A DNA stretch of 64,000 nucleotides, taken from Tuctoria greenei. Taxonomy: Eukaryota > Streptophyta > Magnoliopsida > Poales > Poaceae. A model generated the notes under the pieces. It had not been told where the DNA came from. It worked only from the letters and a program-made list of their open reading frames with translations, and ran no database searches. Shown one piece after another: positions 20,019-31,743 of the stretch. Position numbers and translations under genes: made by a program. The stretch lies in NCBI GenBank assembly GCA_036927565.1, contig JAYESD010000008.1, positions 115,056,279 to 115,120,278 of the forward strand, read 5' to 3'. Position 1 is the stretch's first letter, and the number at the start of each line of letters is the position of its first letter.

Positions 20019-22286
20019 CTAAGACCTGCGGAAGAATGAAGCGACTTTTTGGGCAACTTCTTGGACGCTGGCCTTGGCAGCGTCTTCCTCTTCGGTAACG
20101 GGACCTTCAAGCACCGGGTCCAAGGAGAATTGGGGGTTCTCGGCTTATATAACACGTCAGCACATATTCTGCGACGTTTGTAGCCAGAGTCTTCCCCTCC
20201 GTCACCAGCTGATCCGCGATGACGTCGCCCATCACATCAAGTTTGCCGCCAGCACCGTTGAAGGCCAACAGCGCTCGGTCCAACTCCGATTCCGGGTTGT
20301 TCGGACGTACGGGACTGAAGCCCAGTGGTGTCAGCGCATCGTTGGCCCGCCTCATGAAGTCCCACACTTGAATGACTTCAGTCTCCTTCAAGCTCTGCAG
20401 CTCCTCCAACGACTTCCGGACAGCCACAAGCTCTGAACCTTCACGGGCAAGGCGCTCGGCGAACTTAGCATGCTGCTGCATGTTCTCGGCAACTTGCTTC
20501 TCCCGGTCTATCAGCTCCGTCTCCTGGAGGTGGATGCGGTTCCGCCTTTTAGCCAGGTCTTTTCCCCTGCCTCTTACTCTCTCCTCCCTAGCGGCAACGT
20601 CAGCCTCTCTTTTCGAGAGCTCTTGCCCCACCTTCTAGTTCTTCACCTTTTCTTCTTCCCTCCATAGATCCAGCTTTTTGCTGCGATTCGCCAAATTTTG
20701 CTCACCCAGAGTCAACTTCCTGGTGACCTCTGCCTCTCTTCACCACATCCTGTTGCTGCCCCAGGAGCTTTTCTTCTCTCACATCCAGGTTCGCTTGACG
20801 CTTCAAGAGAATTTCATTCAATTCAGTGAGTTTTTCATGACGCTCATCAGCAGCATCATGCCTCTCCTTGGCTTGCTCAACGATCCCCCTGGAGCTAGCG
20901 TCGAGCACCCGGATGGCGGCTTCTTTCTCCTCCATTAGCTTGTCCCAGTATTCTAACTGGACCTTTTTCCTCTTAATCCACTCCTTCTGGTCAGCCAGCC
21001 TTGTTTGGGAAAGCCTGGCCTCAAAATGGAGTTTGTTGTGCCAACGCCTCAAGGTGTGGCGCTCCTCCTCCAAGGCTTTTCTCTCATGGTCAAAGGCAAG
21101 CTGGACCTGTCAAAGACTTGAGCAGGCGTTGTCTATGGACAACGCCTGAGGGATAGGCTCCAGACCTTCTAGGACCATTTTTGTAGACTCCAGCGGGTTT
21201 TCCATCACAAAAATAGGGTCCCACTCTACAAGAGAGGACCCTTGAACTTCTGTGGCACTAGGACCGCTCTCTAAGAGCCCTTCAGCGGCAGCAGAAGAAC
21301 CCACTGGGGGAACTTCCACCTCTAGAGCAGTTGAAGGCACTACTTCAGGGTCTTCAATCGTCGGCTTCGAAGGCGGAGGACGTGTAGCCAATTCTTCAAG
21401 CTGCTCTGGCTTTGGCCCGGGCACCTCCGGGACAACTACCTCCAGAGCAGTACCTGGGGCTTCATCCGGTGCCCCTGCCCCAGCTGGTCCAAACACCAGA
21501 ACATCACTTGCTTCTGGTGCAGCGACCGGAGCTCCAACCATTTCTAGCCCAGCTGCCGGATCTTCAACATCATCCGGCCCAAGGGCTGGACCTTCAACTA
21601 TTTCCGGCTCAACTGCTGGACCTTCAATTATCTCTGGCTCAACGGCCAGGGCTCCAACGACTTCTGGCTCAAAGGCTGGAACTTCTGGCATCGCCGGTGC
21701 TAGAGCATCAGCCTCCGTCACCGTCGCCAGGGGTATATCTTCGACTTCTCCCCTGTGGTCCGGTGATACCACAGAAGCTCCGGACGAGGACTCAAAGTAC
21801 AAGTCCACGACAGCTGGCGCCGCAGCTGTCGCAACTTCTGCCTCAACTTCCGGAGGAGGCTCGGTGCTTGAAGCCGCAGCTTTGGCCGGTGTAGCCTCGA
21901 CCGCTGCGACAGGTGCTGAAGTTCCTGGCCCTTTCTTCGACACACTAGAAATAAATGGAAGAGAAGATTAAATACACATCAAAAACAAGACTAGCATTTC
22001 AGGGTGAGCAATCAATGCTTACCTAGGGATGCTGCCACCCCAGTCGCCTCAGAACATCTTCTTTTGAGGCCCGGAGCCAGCACCAACCAAGTCTGGTGAG
22101 ACAACGGCTTCGGACCTCAGTTGAGGTCCACTTGCAGCTGCCGGAGTCTTCTCAACCGGAGCTTCTCTTTGCTGGGAAGAACTCTCGAGCCTAGAGCTTT
22201 TAGCCGGCACTGAAGCCGGGGTCGACTGCCCAGAGCTGACGCCTCATGAAGATGCTTGCACCGGAGCAGGGGTAGCTGCAGAAGAC
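20019..22286 (-). pseudogene. Antisense ORF of element A, downstream half (coiled coil)
   Basis: Minus-strand coding sequence running against gag-pol. A long open stretch (21943-21110) is Pro/Ala/Val/Glu-rich with repeats such as EGPAVEPEIVEGPAL. Then two strongly charged coiled-coil pieces (21073-20702 and 20631-20107) rich in Glu, Lys, Arg and Leu lead to a C-terminus ending KVASFFRRS with a stop at 20019, after a frameshift near 20125. A probable intron (about 22020 down to 21946) has a CCTAGGTAAG donor and a TTTCTAG acceptor. Upstream it is cut by element D and continues at 31744. Antisense ORFs at this place are known in Tat elements; the function is unknown. Confidence 0.7.
21945..22021 (-). 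other. Probable intron in the antisense ORF of A
   Basis: About 75 bp. On the minus strand the donor is GTAAGC after CCTAG, and the acceptor is TTTATTTCTAG before TGTCGAAG. The open frame at 21943 has no ATG at its start, which fits an internal exon. Element B keeps a matching donor at about 743. Confidence 0.5.
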
Positions 22287-23961
22287 TGTTGACAGCTCCT
22301 AAGATATACTAACAAATCATCCCGGCAATAGTGCCAGAAATGCTTGTTGGTATTACTTACGCACCATTAACTAAACATCTCCAACTGATGTGTCAAAAAT
22401 GCTTGTTAATGGTTCCATTGGATCACAGAGTGAATTCCTCATGCGCACGGAGGTATCATTGTAGCATTTCCCCTTAAGAGTATTCCCAAGGGTGTCATTT
22501 ATTTGATCCCAAAGGAAGGCGGGGTAGAGATATAACAATCATCAAGTGGAAAGGGTAGAAAGGTCTAGGTAAGAATCTAGAAAGGATGGATAAAATAATA
22601 GTGGAGGTAGTGTGACACACACAAAAGCTTTCAAGTCTAAGGGGGGGGGGGGGTAAGGGGATCCTAGAGGTTAGTTAAGGTTGAGAGTTATGGAGGTACT
22701 CTATGCTCTATGGTACATATACATAGTCTAAACTAATTATTCATAAGCTAGGTTAATAGTGAATACTTATGCTATGTGGTTCAACACATTGAGCACGGGC
22801 TTACCCCAAGCAATACTAGGGCGACTCCCGCCAAGAGCCTTTGGCATAGCTAAACGTGGAGGATTACAAAGGACAGATAGGGATGTCACCACCTACTGCC
22901 TACCTCTTCAATCTGTGGGTCTACGAGACATCCAATGCTACTTAGCTATCCTAGCACCATGCTAGCATATTAAGTAATTACCTTAAGAGCCTAGGCACAA
23001 TCCATCCTAAGGCAATGAATTGAATCATCATTGAACCAATGTTGATACACAACATAATTATCGATACTAACCTAGTTATGTTATAACTAACTATACTATG
23101 GTGGGGGTCTATAGGTTCTATGATAATGAGATATGTTCATGATGAAATAGTCATAGAAGCTATACCTTCCACATACATGGACTCCACAATCAAACAAGAA
23201 GCGCTTTGCCCAAGTATATGTATAAGTAGAGACTAAAGATACTATCTTTATTATGCATAAAGTCACAAATACAAAAAAGAATACATGAGCCATACCTTTC
23301 CCAATGTAGGATTGGGAAGAGAGAGACTCCTTACTCCTTTCCCAATTTGGACTTGGGACTAGAGACTCTCCTCTCTACAACCTAACTCCTCTAAGACTAT
23401 GGATGATAGTGTATACAATAGAGATGAAGCTCAAGTGGTGTGTGTTGAAGTGAGGGGTAGGGGGTCCTATTTATACTAGTGTTGAGGTCAGTTCCCGCCA
23501 CCAAAAGCGCGCGAATCAGTCACCATTGACTCCAGGAAGCCGGGAGGAGCCAACACGTGGAGGCTGACCGAGTTTGGTGCAGAGATTAGGTCAGCCGACC
23601 CCCTGGTTCGGCCGACCTGGTCATTGCACCAATTCTCGTGTGCTTTCTCCAGGTGGCTGCCAGGTGGGTCCCATTGATGTATATGGGTGATACACCATTG
23701 GATCTCCTCGGATACTCCTGTTTGTGGGCCATTTGATCCATGGGATGCCACATGTCATCGCCTGATTGGCTGGGATGATATTTTATAGGATTGTTCCCTC
23801 TACATTTCCTCATTTCCTACACAAAATGCTGCATACACATATTTCTCCAAGTCCAAGTGGAATTGGGTTAGATAGAAAGGTGATGTGTGCAAGAAATGAC
23901 AAATCCTTCACATAATTGAGTTAAATTGACGGATGAAATTGGTATATAATAGCCGTCAACA
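22287..23961 (-). repeat. 3' LTR of element D
   Basis: 1675 bp. The ends form a 10-bp inverted pair, TGTTGACAGC and GCCGTCAACA. The likely minus-strand TATA box is TATAAATA (23475-23468). A relic primer site (minus-strand TGGCACTATTGCCGGG, 22336-22321) lies about 35-50 bases inside the 3' edge. A run of 13 G lies at 22641-22653 where the 5' LTR has 6. Confidence 0.92.
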
Positions 23962-23979
23962 AACTCCCCCAAGCATATC
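23962..23979 (-). other. Polypurine tract of element D
   Basis: The minus strand reads ATGCTTGGGGGAGTT directly before the 3' LTR. The same tract borders the 3' LTR of F (63389-63403). Confidence 0.8.
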
Positions 23980-25223
23980 CTTTGCTCGTCCCGAGGAAAG
24001 TCAAGACTTTAGGTTGATGATCAGGAGTTGCTACAATGTCTTATTTTCAAAAGTATATAATGCACAACAAGATACTCTACCTAGTATTGCAGAAATTGGC
24101 TATGATACTCTACCCTTCTTAAGTTATCATGGGGATTATGCTTTTTCATATTCATGAGTAGTTGAAAGGTAGAATAGCAAATGGAGCAAACATAGCCTAG
24201 AAATCAAGTTCCACTTAAATCTCGGAGAATTCAATTTACATATTAAGTACCTCAATTTGGTTCTCTCAATCACTCCTTTGTGGATAGTGGAAATATTTCC
24301 TCACCAAAGTATTTTGCCTCTACTATTCCTATTCATTGGATATGGCTTGTATGTGGAGCTTGGTAGGGAAAGTAAGTAGGCATATTTGCAACACATAATA
24401 TTGCTAAGTCAAAAGAGTAAGCCTTAGGAGAATTCAAATCAAAACTTTTTGATTCAAGACTAGTGCATGTGTGATGGAGTGGAAGTGGATGTGGATACTT
24501 GAGATAACTCCTTTTTTGTATAATCTCTCTTTCTTTTGCAGGGATGAAACATGGCTACTTCTCTTTTCTCTTTTTTTTTCTCATGCTTATGATGTAAGCA
24601 TGTTTTTTTTTTCATTTTCTTTTTGTAGCCATGTCTTCTACTCCCTTTCTTTGCAATGAATTTTAAAGAGAGTGCTAAACATGAATAACATGGAGTTTCT
24701 CTTTTATTGTGGTATGGTGGATATGATGGACGTTTTGCTTACTTCTAGTTTAGAAGTATAGCATGTGCAAGTGAAGTCTTGAATTCAAAAAGAGTTGAAT
24801 GATTTCTCACATAGGTCTATTCTAGTTTGACTAGGCTCAATGTGAAAGCAAATAGCATATGCATAAGGTTTTGTCTATGTATAAACATCATATGGCTTTG
24901 GTAGGTATTTCCAATCAATTGAGGGAAACTTAAATCTTTTTAGAATTTCTCCGGAAATCTATGTTTTACTTTCAAACTAGGACTAGCAGCCCTATTACCA
25001 ATTCTAATCTCGCAACAACCTAGAATTAGATCAAGCTTTTGCTACCCACAACTTCCAAATGAAGGTAAAAGTATTTCAAACCAATGAAAGCAATATTCGA
25101 AGAGTAGCAAGTTGTAAACTAGAGACTTAGGAAAATAAAACAGAGCAACTATTCATCATTTCATCTATGTGAATTCTAAATCATTCTTACCGCACATCTT
25201 TATTTGATGAAAGCAAATCTAAC

Positions 25224-25256
<33 letters not shown>

Positions 25257-25350
25257 TAAATGCAAGGTGATGATGGATGGATGGAAAATAAATATGCAAG
25301 GAATGTGATACATGTTACCTCGAGTGGGGGTCCTCCCCCAAGCTTGTTCT
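23980..25350 (-). other. 3' untranslated region of element D
   Basis: No coding sequence. It is AT-rich with a TA dinucleotide run at about 25227-25256, and it matches by eye the corresponding 62000-63388 part of F. A second polypurine-like word, minus-strand AAGCTTGGGGGAGGACC (about 25352-25335), lies next to the end of the upstream ORF and is also kept in F near 61987. Confidence 0.65.
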
Positions 25351-26874
25351 TCAACTACCTCCGTGATAAGGGTTGAACCCTTGATGACGAAAGTATGCTA
25401 CAAGATCGGCTTGTTGTTGTTGTAGCGCCGTGTTGAAGTTGGTGAATTGAGCATCCATGTGTTGTTGCCAATACTGGGTACCTTGAACATGCTCTTGGAG
25501 TGTGCTGTAGATGTCACCCGTTCTCACTTCAAGTTCTCCCATATGTCTAGTGAGGTCTGTAATTCCTTGGCTATAGTCATGATGACTTCTAGCCGAAAAG
25601 GAACGACGTCCTCTCATGGACGTTGGGGGCAAGCTGCTAGAGCTTGAAGTGGATAAGGGTGGATCCCTTTGCCATTCTTGCCAAGATGATCCCCCAATCG
25701 CATACGTCGGAGGTTGAGTCCACTCAGGTGCACAACCTGTTGGGTTCTCTTTCTCTTTGTATTCATGGGCCGGAGAGATTATCGGTGGCATTCCTGTGGC
25801 TGCAGCCCTCGCACGATTCCTTGTTACCCTGTCAGAGACATTACTTCTTATTGCTTCCTCAAGGGGAATAAGGTTAATGGTTAGCCTCCGGCATTTGTAC
25901 AAATGAAAATCCGGGTTAGGTAACCGAATTTCATTAACAAAGCCGGGATAGAAAAATATCAAGGACCCATCTTGATCATGCTTAAGGGTATGTCCTTGCA
26001 CTAAATAGTCTTCATTAATTAATTCTCTTTCAGTTTCAATGTATTAAAATGAAGAGTATTTAAGTGCTCCTACCCTATCAGCAATATGAGTAATCAATGA
26101 AGTGCATTCAATTGGTCCCAATTTTGAAATGTAATCTAACCACTGTGTCATCATGGCTTTGACTGAAACAACTTTTATCTTTTTAGTCATGGCAAACAAA
26201 ATTTTCAATTCATCATCTCGCACAACCCTAACGTCTCCCCTAGGGAACATAGTCATAGCCACCCATCTATTCATGAAGCGTAAGGTAGGATTTTGGATGT
26301 GGCTACTCCTAGGAGCCCTACATGTGACCTCACTAGTTAGCTCATGACAAAAACTTTGTTTGTTAAACTTAGGCAAATTGTCTAAATCTAGCAAACACCG
26401 TTTATGGAAGCCTAGGATGCTACCTAATTCTTTCCGTAGGATGTTGTATTCTTTTTGAAATAAGCTAAAAGCAATGCCATCAAATCCTATTCTTAGCGTG
26501 CAAAGGAATTGGACAGTGAGAAGGCGTGAACCTTTCTCCTCTATGTGAGCAAAGTCATCAAATCCAATTGCATGCCAAATGGAAAGAAATTCAGAGTCCA
26601 TACCTATTTTGGAGATCAAATGTGGATCGTAAGCCTTGGTGTGGAGGAACTCACAATCTTGGAGAAGCCTGCGTGCTTCATCATAAACTTTGCTTCATAT
26701 GTCGAGGTCGTTGTCATGAAGAAGTTGGTGTGGGTTGCTTCTCTCTTCCATGGGAGTGTCCTCACACACACTTCTCCTCCTTGGGCTTGTACCCATGGAA
26801 GAGAGGTGTGCACTAGAACCTTCACCATGGCTTGAGCTTGTAGCCTCCTTCCTCTTTCCAAACAACCTCTTCAT
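25351..26874 (-). pseudogene. Envelope-position ORF of element D (Athila ORF-1-like)
   Basis: Reads from ATG at 26874 (MKRLFGKRKEAT) to a stop at 25351, about 507 codons, with in-frame stops at about 26697 (TGA) and 26044 (TAA). The middle holds blocks such as LLTVQFLCTLRIGFDGIAFSL, KELGSILGFHKRC and NPTLRFMNRWVAMTMFPRGD, which resemble the Arabidopsis Athila ORF-1 / plant transposon protein family (PF03078). A region rich in Ser and Pro follows, then a C-terminal Gln-rich stretch. I see no clear signal peptide or membrane segment, so envelope function is not supported. Element F keeps decayed pieces of the same ORF. Confidence 0.65.
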
Positions 26875-27529
26875 GTCTTTTTGAGTTCAACAAGCAAGAA
26901 CAGAACAAGGCGAGAAAAATCCGAAAAGAAGCAATGTTTGGAAAACAAAACTCTCAATGAATTTTATCCTATTTGAAAGCTTGAGTGTAAAATGCAAATG
27001 CAAACAAAAGAAAATCTTTTTGGGGATGGACGTGAGCAAGAGTGTTGCAATGAAGAGCAAGAAAAACAAGGTGAGCTAGAGAGTGACTTGGGGAGGTGTA
27101 AGATGATGTGGTGTGTGAAGAGAAGTGCTCCTCACAGCCACAATTTATAGGATGCACCTTCCAACGATCACTTGGGGTTGAAAATGTAGCCGTTGGAGGA
27201 AGGGGAGCCAAATTGGCTCCACTCCCTGTTCGGCCAACCAGGGGGTTCAGCCGACCTGACAGGTGGCCCCCCTGGTTCCCCTTTTGGCAAGTGGCTCCCC
27301 AAGGGCTATAAAGTTAGCACGTAGGTGAAATGCAACAGAAAAATTCTTTTTTTTAAAATAAAAACCCTTTTCAAATCCAATAAAAAAATCATTTGAATAG
27401 AAAGAAATAAAAACGGAAGTTTATGATATAAGATTCTCAACTTGCTAGGAAAAATCAAATATGCAATGGGAAAAACCAAAATGGGGTGGAAAAAGAAAGA
27501 AAGAAAAATAAAGTGGGATAACTACCAAT
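26875..27529 (-). other. Junction where pol is missing in element D
   Basis: About 650 bp joining the end of the protease region to the envelope-position ORF. No reverse transcriptase, RNase H or integrase motif is visible on either strand. A palindrome-like CCAGGGGG/CCCCCTGG pair occurs near 27238-27273. Confidence 0.6.
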
Positions 27530-28883
27530 TTAACCTATTGGAGTAGGTCTCACCACCGTCCGATGAGATGGACACTCCTCCGTCTTTATTTCACATCCGG
27601 GCCCGAAGGGATTGGCTTGGACGACTTTGTCTTGCTTCTTCCGCCATTCCTTATTTGTCAGCTTTGTGGACTTAGGCCTTCGGGAAGGTCCAGATGATTC
27701 CGTCATCTTTGGATATCGGCGTGGTCGAAAAGACGAATTCTCCTCGTAGATTAATCTTCTCATGATTGTAATGAGTGAGTCCACCTTTGGAGGTGTGACT
27801 TCGACCTCTCTGATTTGTTTTATCATTCGGCCCGTACTTGATTCGAATATTGGAGCATTGTTCTGATTTTGGCCGAAAGTTAAACCTTTCCTACTTGCCA
27901 TTGATATGGAAGTGGATTTCTCCAGCTCCCACATCCATGCGAGCTTTTACAGTGCTGAGGAATGGACGCCCAAGAATGAGTGGTGTATCTTTCTTAGTGT
28001 CCATATCTAGCACCACAAAATCCACGGGTATGAAGCAGTTCCGGATCTTCACCGGGACGCCTTCAGCAATACCCACTAGATAACGGACTAAAGAGTCAGC
28101 CAGTTGTAGCTGCATTGGTGTTGGAGTTAGTTCTATGAAGTTCAGCTGGTCAAACACAACCTTGGGCATCACACTAACACTTGCTCCCAAATCACAAAGT
28201 GCCATGTCAAAGTAGTGAGCCCCAATTGAGCATGAAATGGTAGGACATTCGAGGTCCTTCGTCTTTTTAGGAAGCCTATTGAGGATGGCTGCACTGCAGT
28301 CTTCCGTAAGCTTGACAACCTCAGGGGTGGGCAATGGCCATTTGTTGTTCAATATATCCTTGAGATAGCGAGCATAAGTGGGTACTTGCATCGCATCAAT
28401 CAAGGGCACATTGATGTGGATCTTTTGGATGATATCAACAAAACAGTTGAATTGCTCATCCACTGTTGGCTTCCTTTGTCTGTGAGGGAATGGCAATAAG
28501 TTGGTGTCTTCAAAGTGTTTGGCCATTCTTTCACCAAGTAATTCACTTGGGACATCCTCCTTCTCAGGCTCAGTTGTCCTCTTTTCTTGTGTGGGATATG
28601 GTGGGTCACGAGTGGTATTTCCTCCTCTCGTAAACACTGCACTGACGTTCTCCACTGGGGCTTCTGGCTGCCCCGGAATTTTGTTGTTTTCTAATGGAGG
28701 GACAACTGCAGCAAGTTGTGCCAACTGAGTCTCCAACATCTTCTTGAAACTCAGTTGATTCTTGAATTCTGAGGATAGTCCTTCAATCTTTGCATTCATA
28801 TTCTCTAGGGTCTTGTCATTAGCTGACGGCTTCTTGGATAGGGCCTCGTTGATCTTGAGCTGGCTAATGGCAAGTTCTCTCAA
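27530..28883 (-). pseudogene. Protease region of element D
   Basis: A 330-residue open frame (28883-27891) followed by a second piece to 27530 in another frame. The N-terminal part is a gag-protease linker with a predicted helical stretch (LENMNAKIEGLSSEFKNQL). The retropepsin motif is CDLGASVSVMPKVVF (about 28205-28160), the Athila-type variant of D-S/T-G, and LILGRPFLSTVKARMDV follows near the end, as in plant gypsy proteases. The terminal piece FGQNQNNAPIFES is the usual bridge towards reverse transcriptase, after which pol is absent. The protease itself looks open in this copy. Confidence 0.8.
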
Positions 28884-29928
28884 GTTGGGCTGATTTCTAG
28901 GGTTGCCATTGTTGTTGTACCCTTCTTGAAAGAATGGGTGTTGTTGATCCCACCCTTGACCTCATGGACGATAGCCATTGTTGTTTCTGAAATTTCCGTT
29001 GTTGGCGAGGTATAAGGCATACTCACGAGTTTCTGGCCAATCATTGCCCATATGATCCGTGTCGCCACAAACTTCACACGTGATGTGAGAGTCTAGGGCA
29101 TAGGCATTGCCCGACACTTCACCACTGTCTTGTCCATCAATTTTCTTATTAGGAGACGCTCATTGTTCCATCCCATGTTGGACACCATCTTCTCAATAAG
29201 ATCTTTAGCTTTTGGCACCGTCAATGAGAAGAAGGCTCCTCCAGCAGCAGCATCCAAATGGTCACGAGCTGATGGGATCAGCCCATTATAGAAGTTTTGA
29301 ATAAGAAGCCAGTCATCCATCCCATGGTGGGGACAGGCTAGGATGTACTCCTGAAGCCTTTCCCATGCCTCGGGAATAGATTCCTTGGGCTCTTGCTGAA
29401 AGTTGGAAATCCTTCCACGTAGGGCATTGGTTTTGCCCAACGAGAAGAATTTGGCGAGGAATGCCGTAGAACACTTCTCCCAAGTGTCTACAGCACTTCA
29501 GTTCGCGTAGAACCACTGTTTCGCTCTCCGAAGGAGAGAGAACGAGAACAGTCTCAGACGGACCACATCTGGAGACACGTCCTTGATCTTAAAAGTGATG
29601 TAGATCTCGAGGAATTGTTGCAGGTGAGCACTTGCATCCTAGTTAGCCTTCCCACACATTGGTTTGGCTTGCACCGTAGTGATAAGGCCAAGTTGATTTC
29701 GAAGTTGACATCTCCCGTGTTAACATTGGGCCCAATAGGCACATTTTTAGCAGAGGGAGTTGAGAACTCACGAATGGTCTTCTGAGCCATTGGCATTTGG
29801 ATTGTTGGTGTAGAAATGCTGGCTTGATTTGCCGCTCGAATCTTCTGAGGAGTAACGACAAGGGGTCGGTCTCTCAGAAGAGATTCGGGATCTTCAACAA
29901 AGTTTTCCGGCAGGCGGAAACCAGACAT
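28884..29928 (-). pseudogene. gag: gag of element D, frameshifted
   Basis: Starts MSGFRLPENFVEDPESLL at 29928. A frameshift near 29710 and a stop near 29499 break the frame. The capsid-like gag core is clear at 29440-29093, with ISNFQQEPKESIPEAWERL, ACPHHGMDDWLLIQNFYNG and AAGGAFFSLTVPKAKDLIE. A short open piece (29077-28884) continues with HEVKGGINNTHSFKKG. It would form the particle that packages element RNA. Element F has a more decayed version at 58820-59460. Confidence 0.8.
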
Positions 29929-30041
29929 ACACTACCCTGTTTTCAAATTTAAAATGCGAAAACAAAGAATGGTTATCCTACTACAGTCCTACCCAGGGTT
30001 CTATCCTATTCACTCAGTCATATTATATATCTATTTGCCTT

Positions 30042-30058
30042 CTCCGGCAACAACGCCA
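30042..30058 (-). other. Primer-binding site of element D (tRNA-Asp type)
   Basis: The minus strand reads TGGCGTTGTTGCCGGAG, eight bases after the LTR edge. It is close to TGGCGCCGTTGCCGGGG, which is complementary to the 3' end of plant tRNA-Asp, the usual Athila primer. Element F has the better copy at 58669. Confidence 0.75.
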
Positions 30059-30066
30059 GAAATGCT

Positions 30067-31738
30067 TATTGACGGCTACTAAGATATACTAACAAATCAT
30101 CCCTGGCAATAGTGCCAGAAATGCTTGTTGGTATTACTTTCGCACCATTAACTAAACATCTACAACTGATGTGTCATAAATGCTTGTTAATGGTTCTATT
30201 GGATCACAGAGTGAATTCCGCAAGCGCACGGAGATATCATTGTAGCATTTCCCCTTAAGAGTATTCCCAAGGGTGTCATTTATTTGATCCCAAAGGAAAG
30301 CAGGGTAGAGATATAACAATCATCAAGTGGAAAGGGTAGAAAGGTCTAGGTAAGAATCTAGTAAGGATGGATAAAATAATAGTGGAGGTAGTGTAACACA
30401 CACAAAAGCTTTCATGTCTAAGGGGGGTAAGAGGATCCTAGAGGTTAGTTAAGGTTGAGAGTTATGGAGGTACTCCTACTATGCTCTATTGTACATATAC
30501 ATAGTCTAAACTAATTATTCATAAGCTAGGTCAATAGTGAATACTTATGCTATGTGGTTCAACACATCGGGCACGGGCTTACCCCTAGCAATACTAGGGC
30601 GACTCCCGCCAAGAGCATGTGGCATAGCCGAACGTGGAGGATTACAAAGGACAGATAGGGCTATCACAACCTACTGCCTACCTCTTCAATTCGTGGGTCT
30701 ACGAGACATCCAATGCTACTTAGCTATCCTAGCACCATGCTAGCATATTAAGTAATTACCTTAACAGTCTAGGCACAATCCATCCTAAGGCAATGAATTG
30801 AATCATCATTGAACTAATGTTGATACACAACATAATTATCCATACTAACCTAGTTATGTTATAATTAACTAGACTATAGTGGGGGTCTATAGGTTCTATG
30901 ATAATGAGATATGTTCATGATGAAATAGTCATAGAAGCTATACCTTCCACATACATGGACTCCACAATCAAACAAGAAACGCTTTGCCCAAGTATATGTA
31001 TAAGTGGAGACTAAAGATACTATCTTTATTATGCATAAAGTCACAAATACAAGAAAGAATACATGAGCCATACCTTTCCCAATGTAGGATTGGGAAGAGA
31101 GAGACTCCTTACTCCTTTCCCAATTTGGACTTGGGACTAGAGACTCTCCTCTCTACAACCTAACTCCTCTAAGACTATGGATGATAATGTATACAATACA
31201 GATGAAGCTCAAGTGGTGTGCGTTGAAGTGAGGGGTAGGGGGTTCTATTTATACTAGTGTTGAGGTCGGTTCCTGCCACCAAAAGCGCGCGAATCAGTCA
31301 CCATTGACTCCAGGAAGCTGGGAGGAGCCAACACGTGGAGGCTCACCGAGTTTGGTGCAGAGACCAGGTCGGCCGACCCCCTGGTTCGGCCGACCTGGTC
31401 ATTGCACCAATTCTCGTGTGCTTTCTCCAGGTGGCTGCCAGGTGGGTCCCATTGATGTATATGGGTGATACACCGTTGGATCTCCTTGAATACTTCTGTT
31501 TGTGGGCCATTTGATCCATGGGATGCCACATGTCGTTGCCTGATTTGCTGGGATGATATTTTATAGGATTGGTCAATCTACATTTCCTCATTTCCTGCAT
31601 AAAATGTTGCATACACATATTTCTCCAAGTCCAAGTGGAATTGGGTTAGATAGAAAGGTGATGTGTGCAAGAAATGACAAATACTTCACATAATTGAGTT
31701 AAATTGACAGATGGATTGGTATATAACAGCCGTCAACA
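30067..31738 (-). repeat. 5' LTR of element D
   Basis: 1672 bp, outer end GCCGTCAACA at 31738 and inner end minus-strand GCCGTCAATA at 30067. The likely TATA box is minus-strand TATAAATA (31253-31246). A relic primer site (minus-strand TGGCACTATTGCCAGGG, 30116-30101) lies inside the LTR, as in the 3' copy. Confidence 0.92.
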
Positions 31739-31743
31739 AAGAC

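Larger units (their letters stand above)
22287..31738 (-). mobile_element. Athila-like Ty3/gypsy element D, pol-less
   Basis: Complete element on the minus strand with a perfect 5-bp duplication AAGAC (22282-22286 and 31739-31743). The LTRs are 1675 and 1672 bp. Internal order is tRNA-Asp-type primer site, gag, protease, then directly an ORF in the envelope position, 3' untranslated region and polypurine tract. Reverse transcriptase, RNase H and integrase are missing between about 27530 and 26875, so it is non-autonomous. The LTR pair is highly similar by eye. It splits the antisense ORF of A. Confidence 0.92.

Noticed and set aside
21252..21971. 239-residue plus-strand ORF rich in Ser, Thr and Gly
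   Set aside because: It is the complement of the Pro/Ala-rich part of the antisense ORF, whose minus-strand frame matches the rest of that ORF and element B.
25351..26874. Retroviral-type envelope gene in element D
   Set aside because: The ORF is in the envelope position, but I see no convincing signal peptide, membrane segment or cleavage site. An Athila ORF-1-like protein is the safer call.
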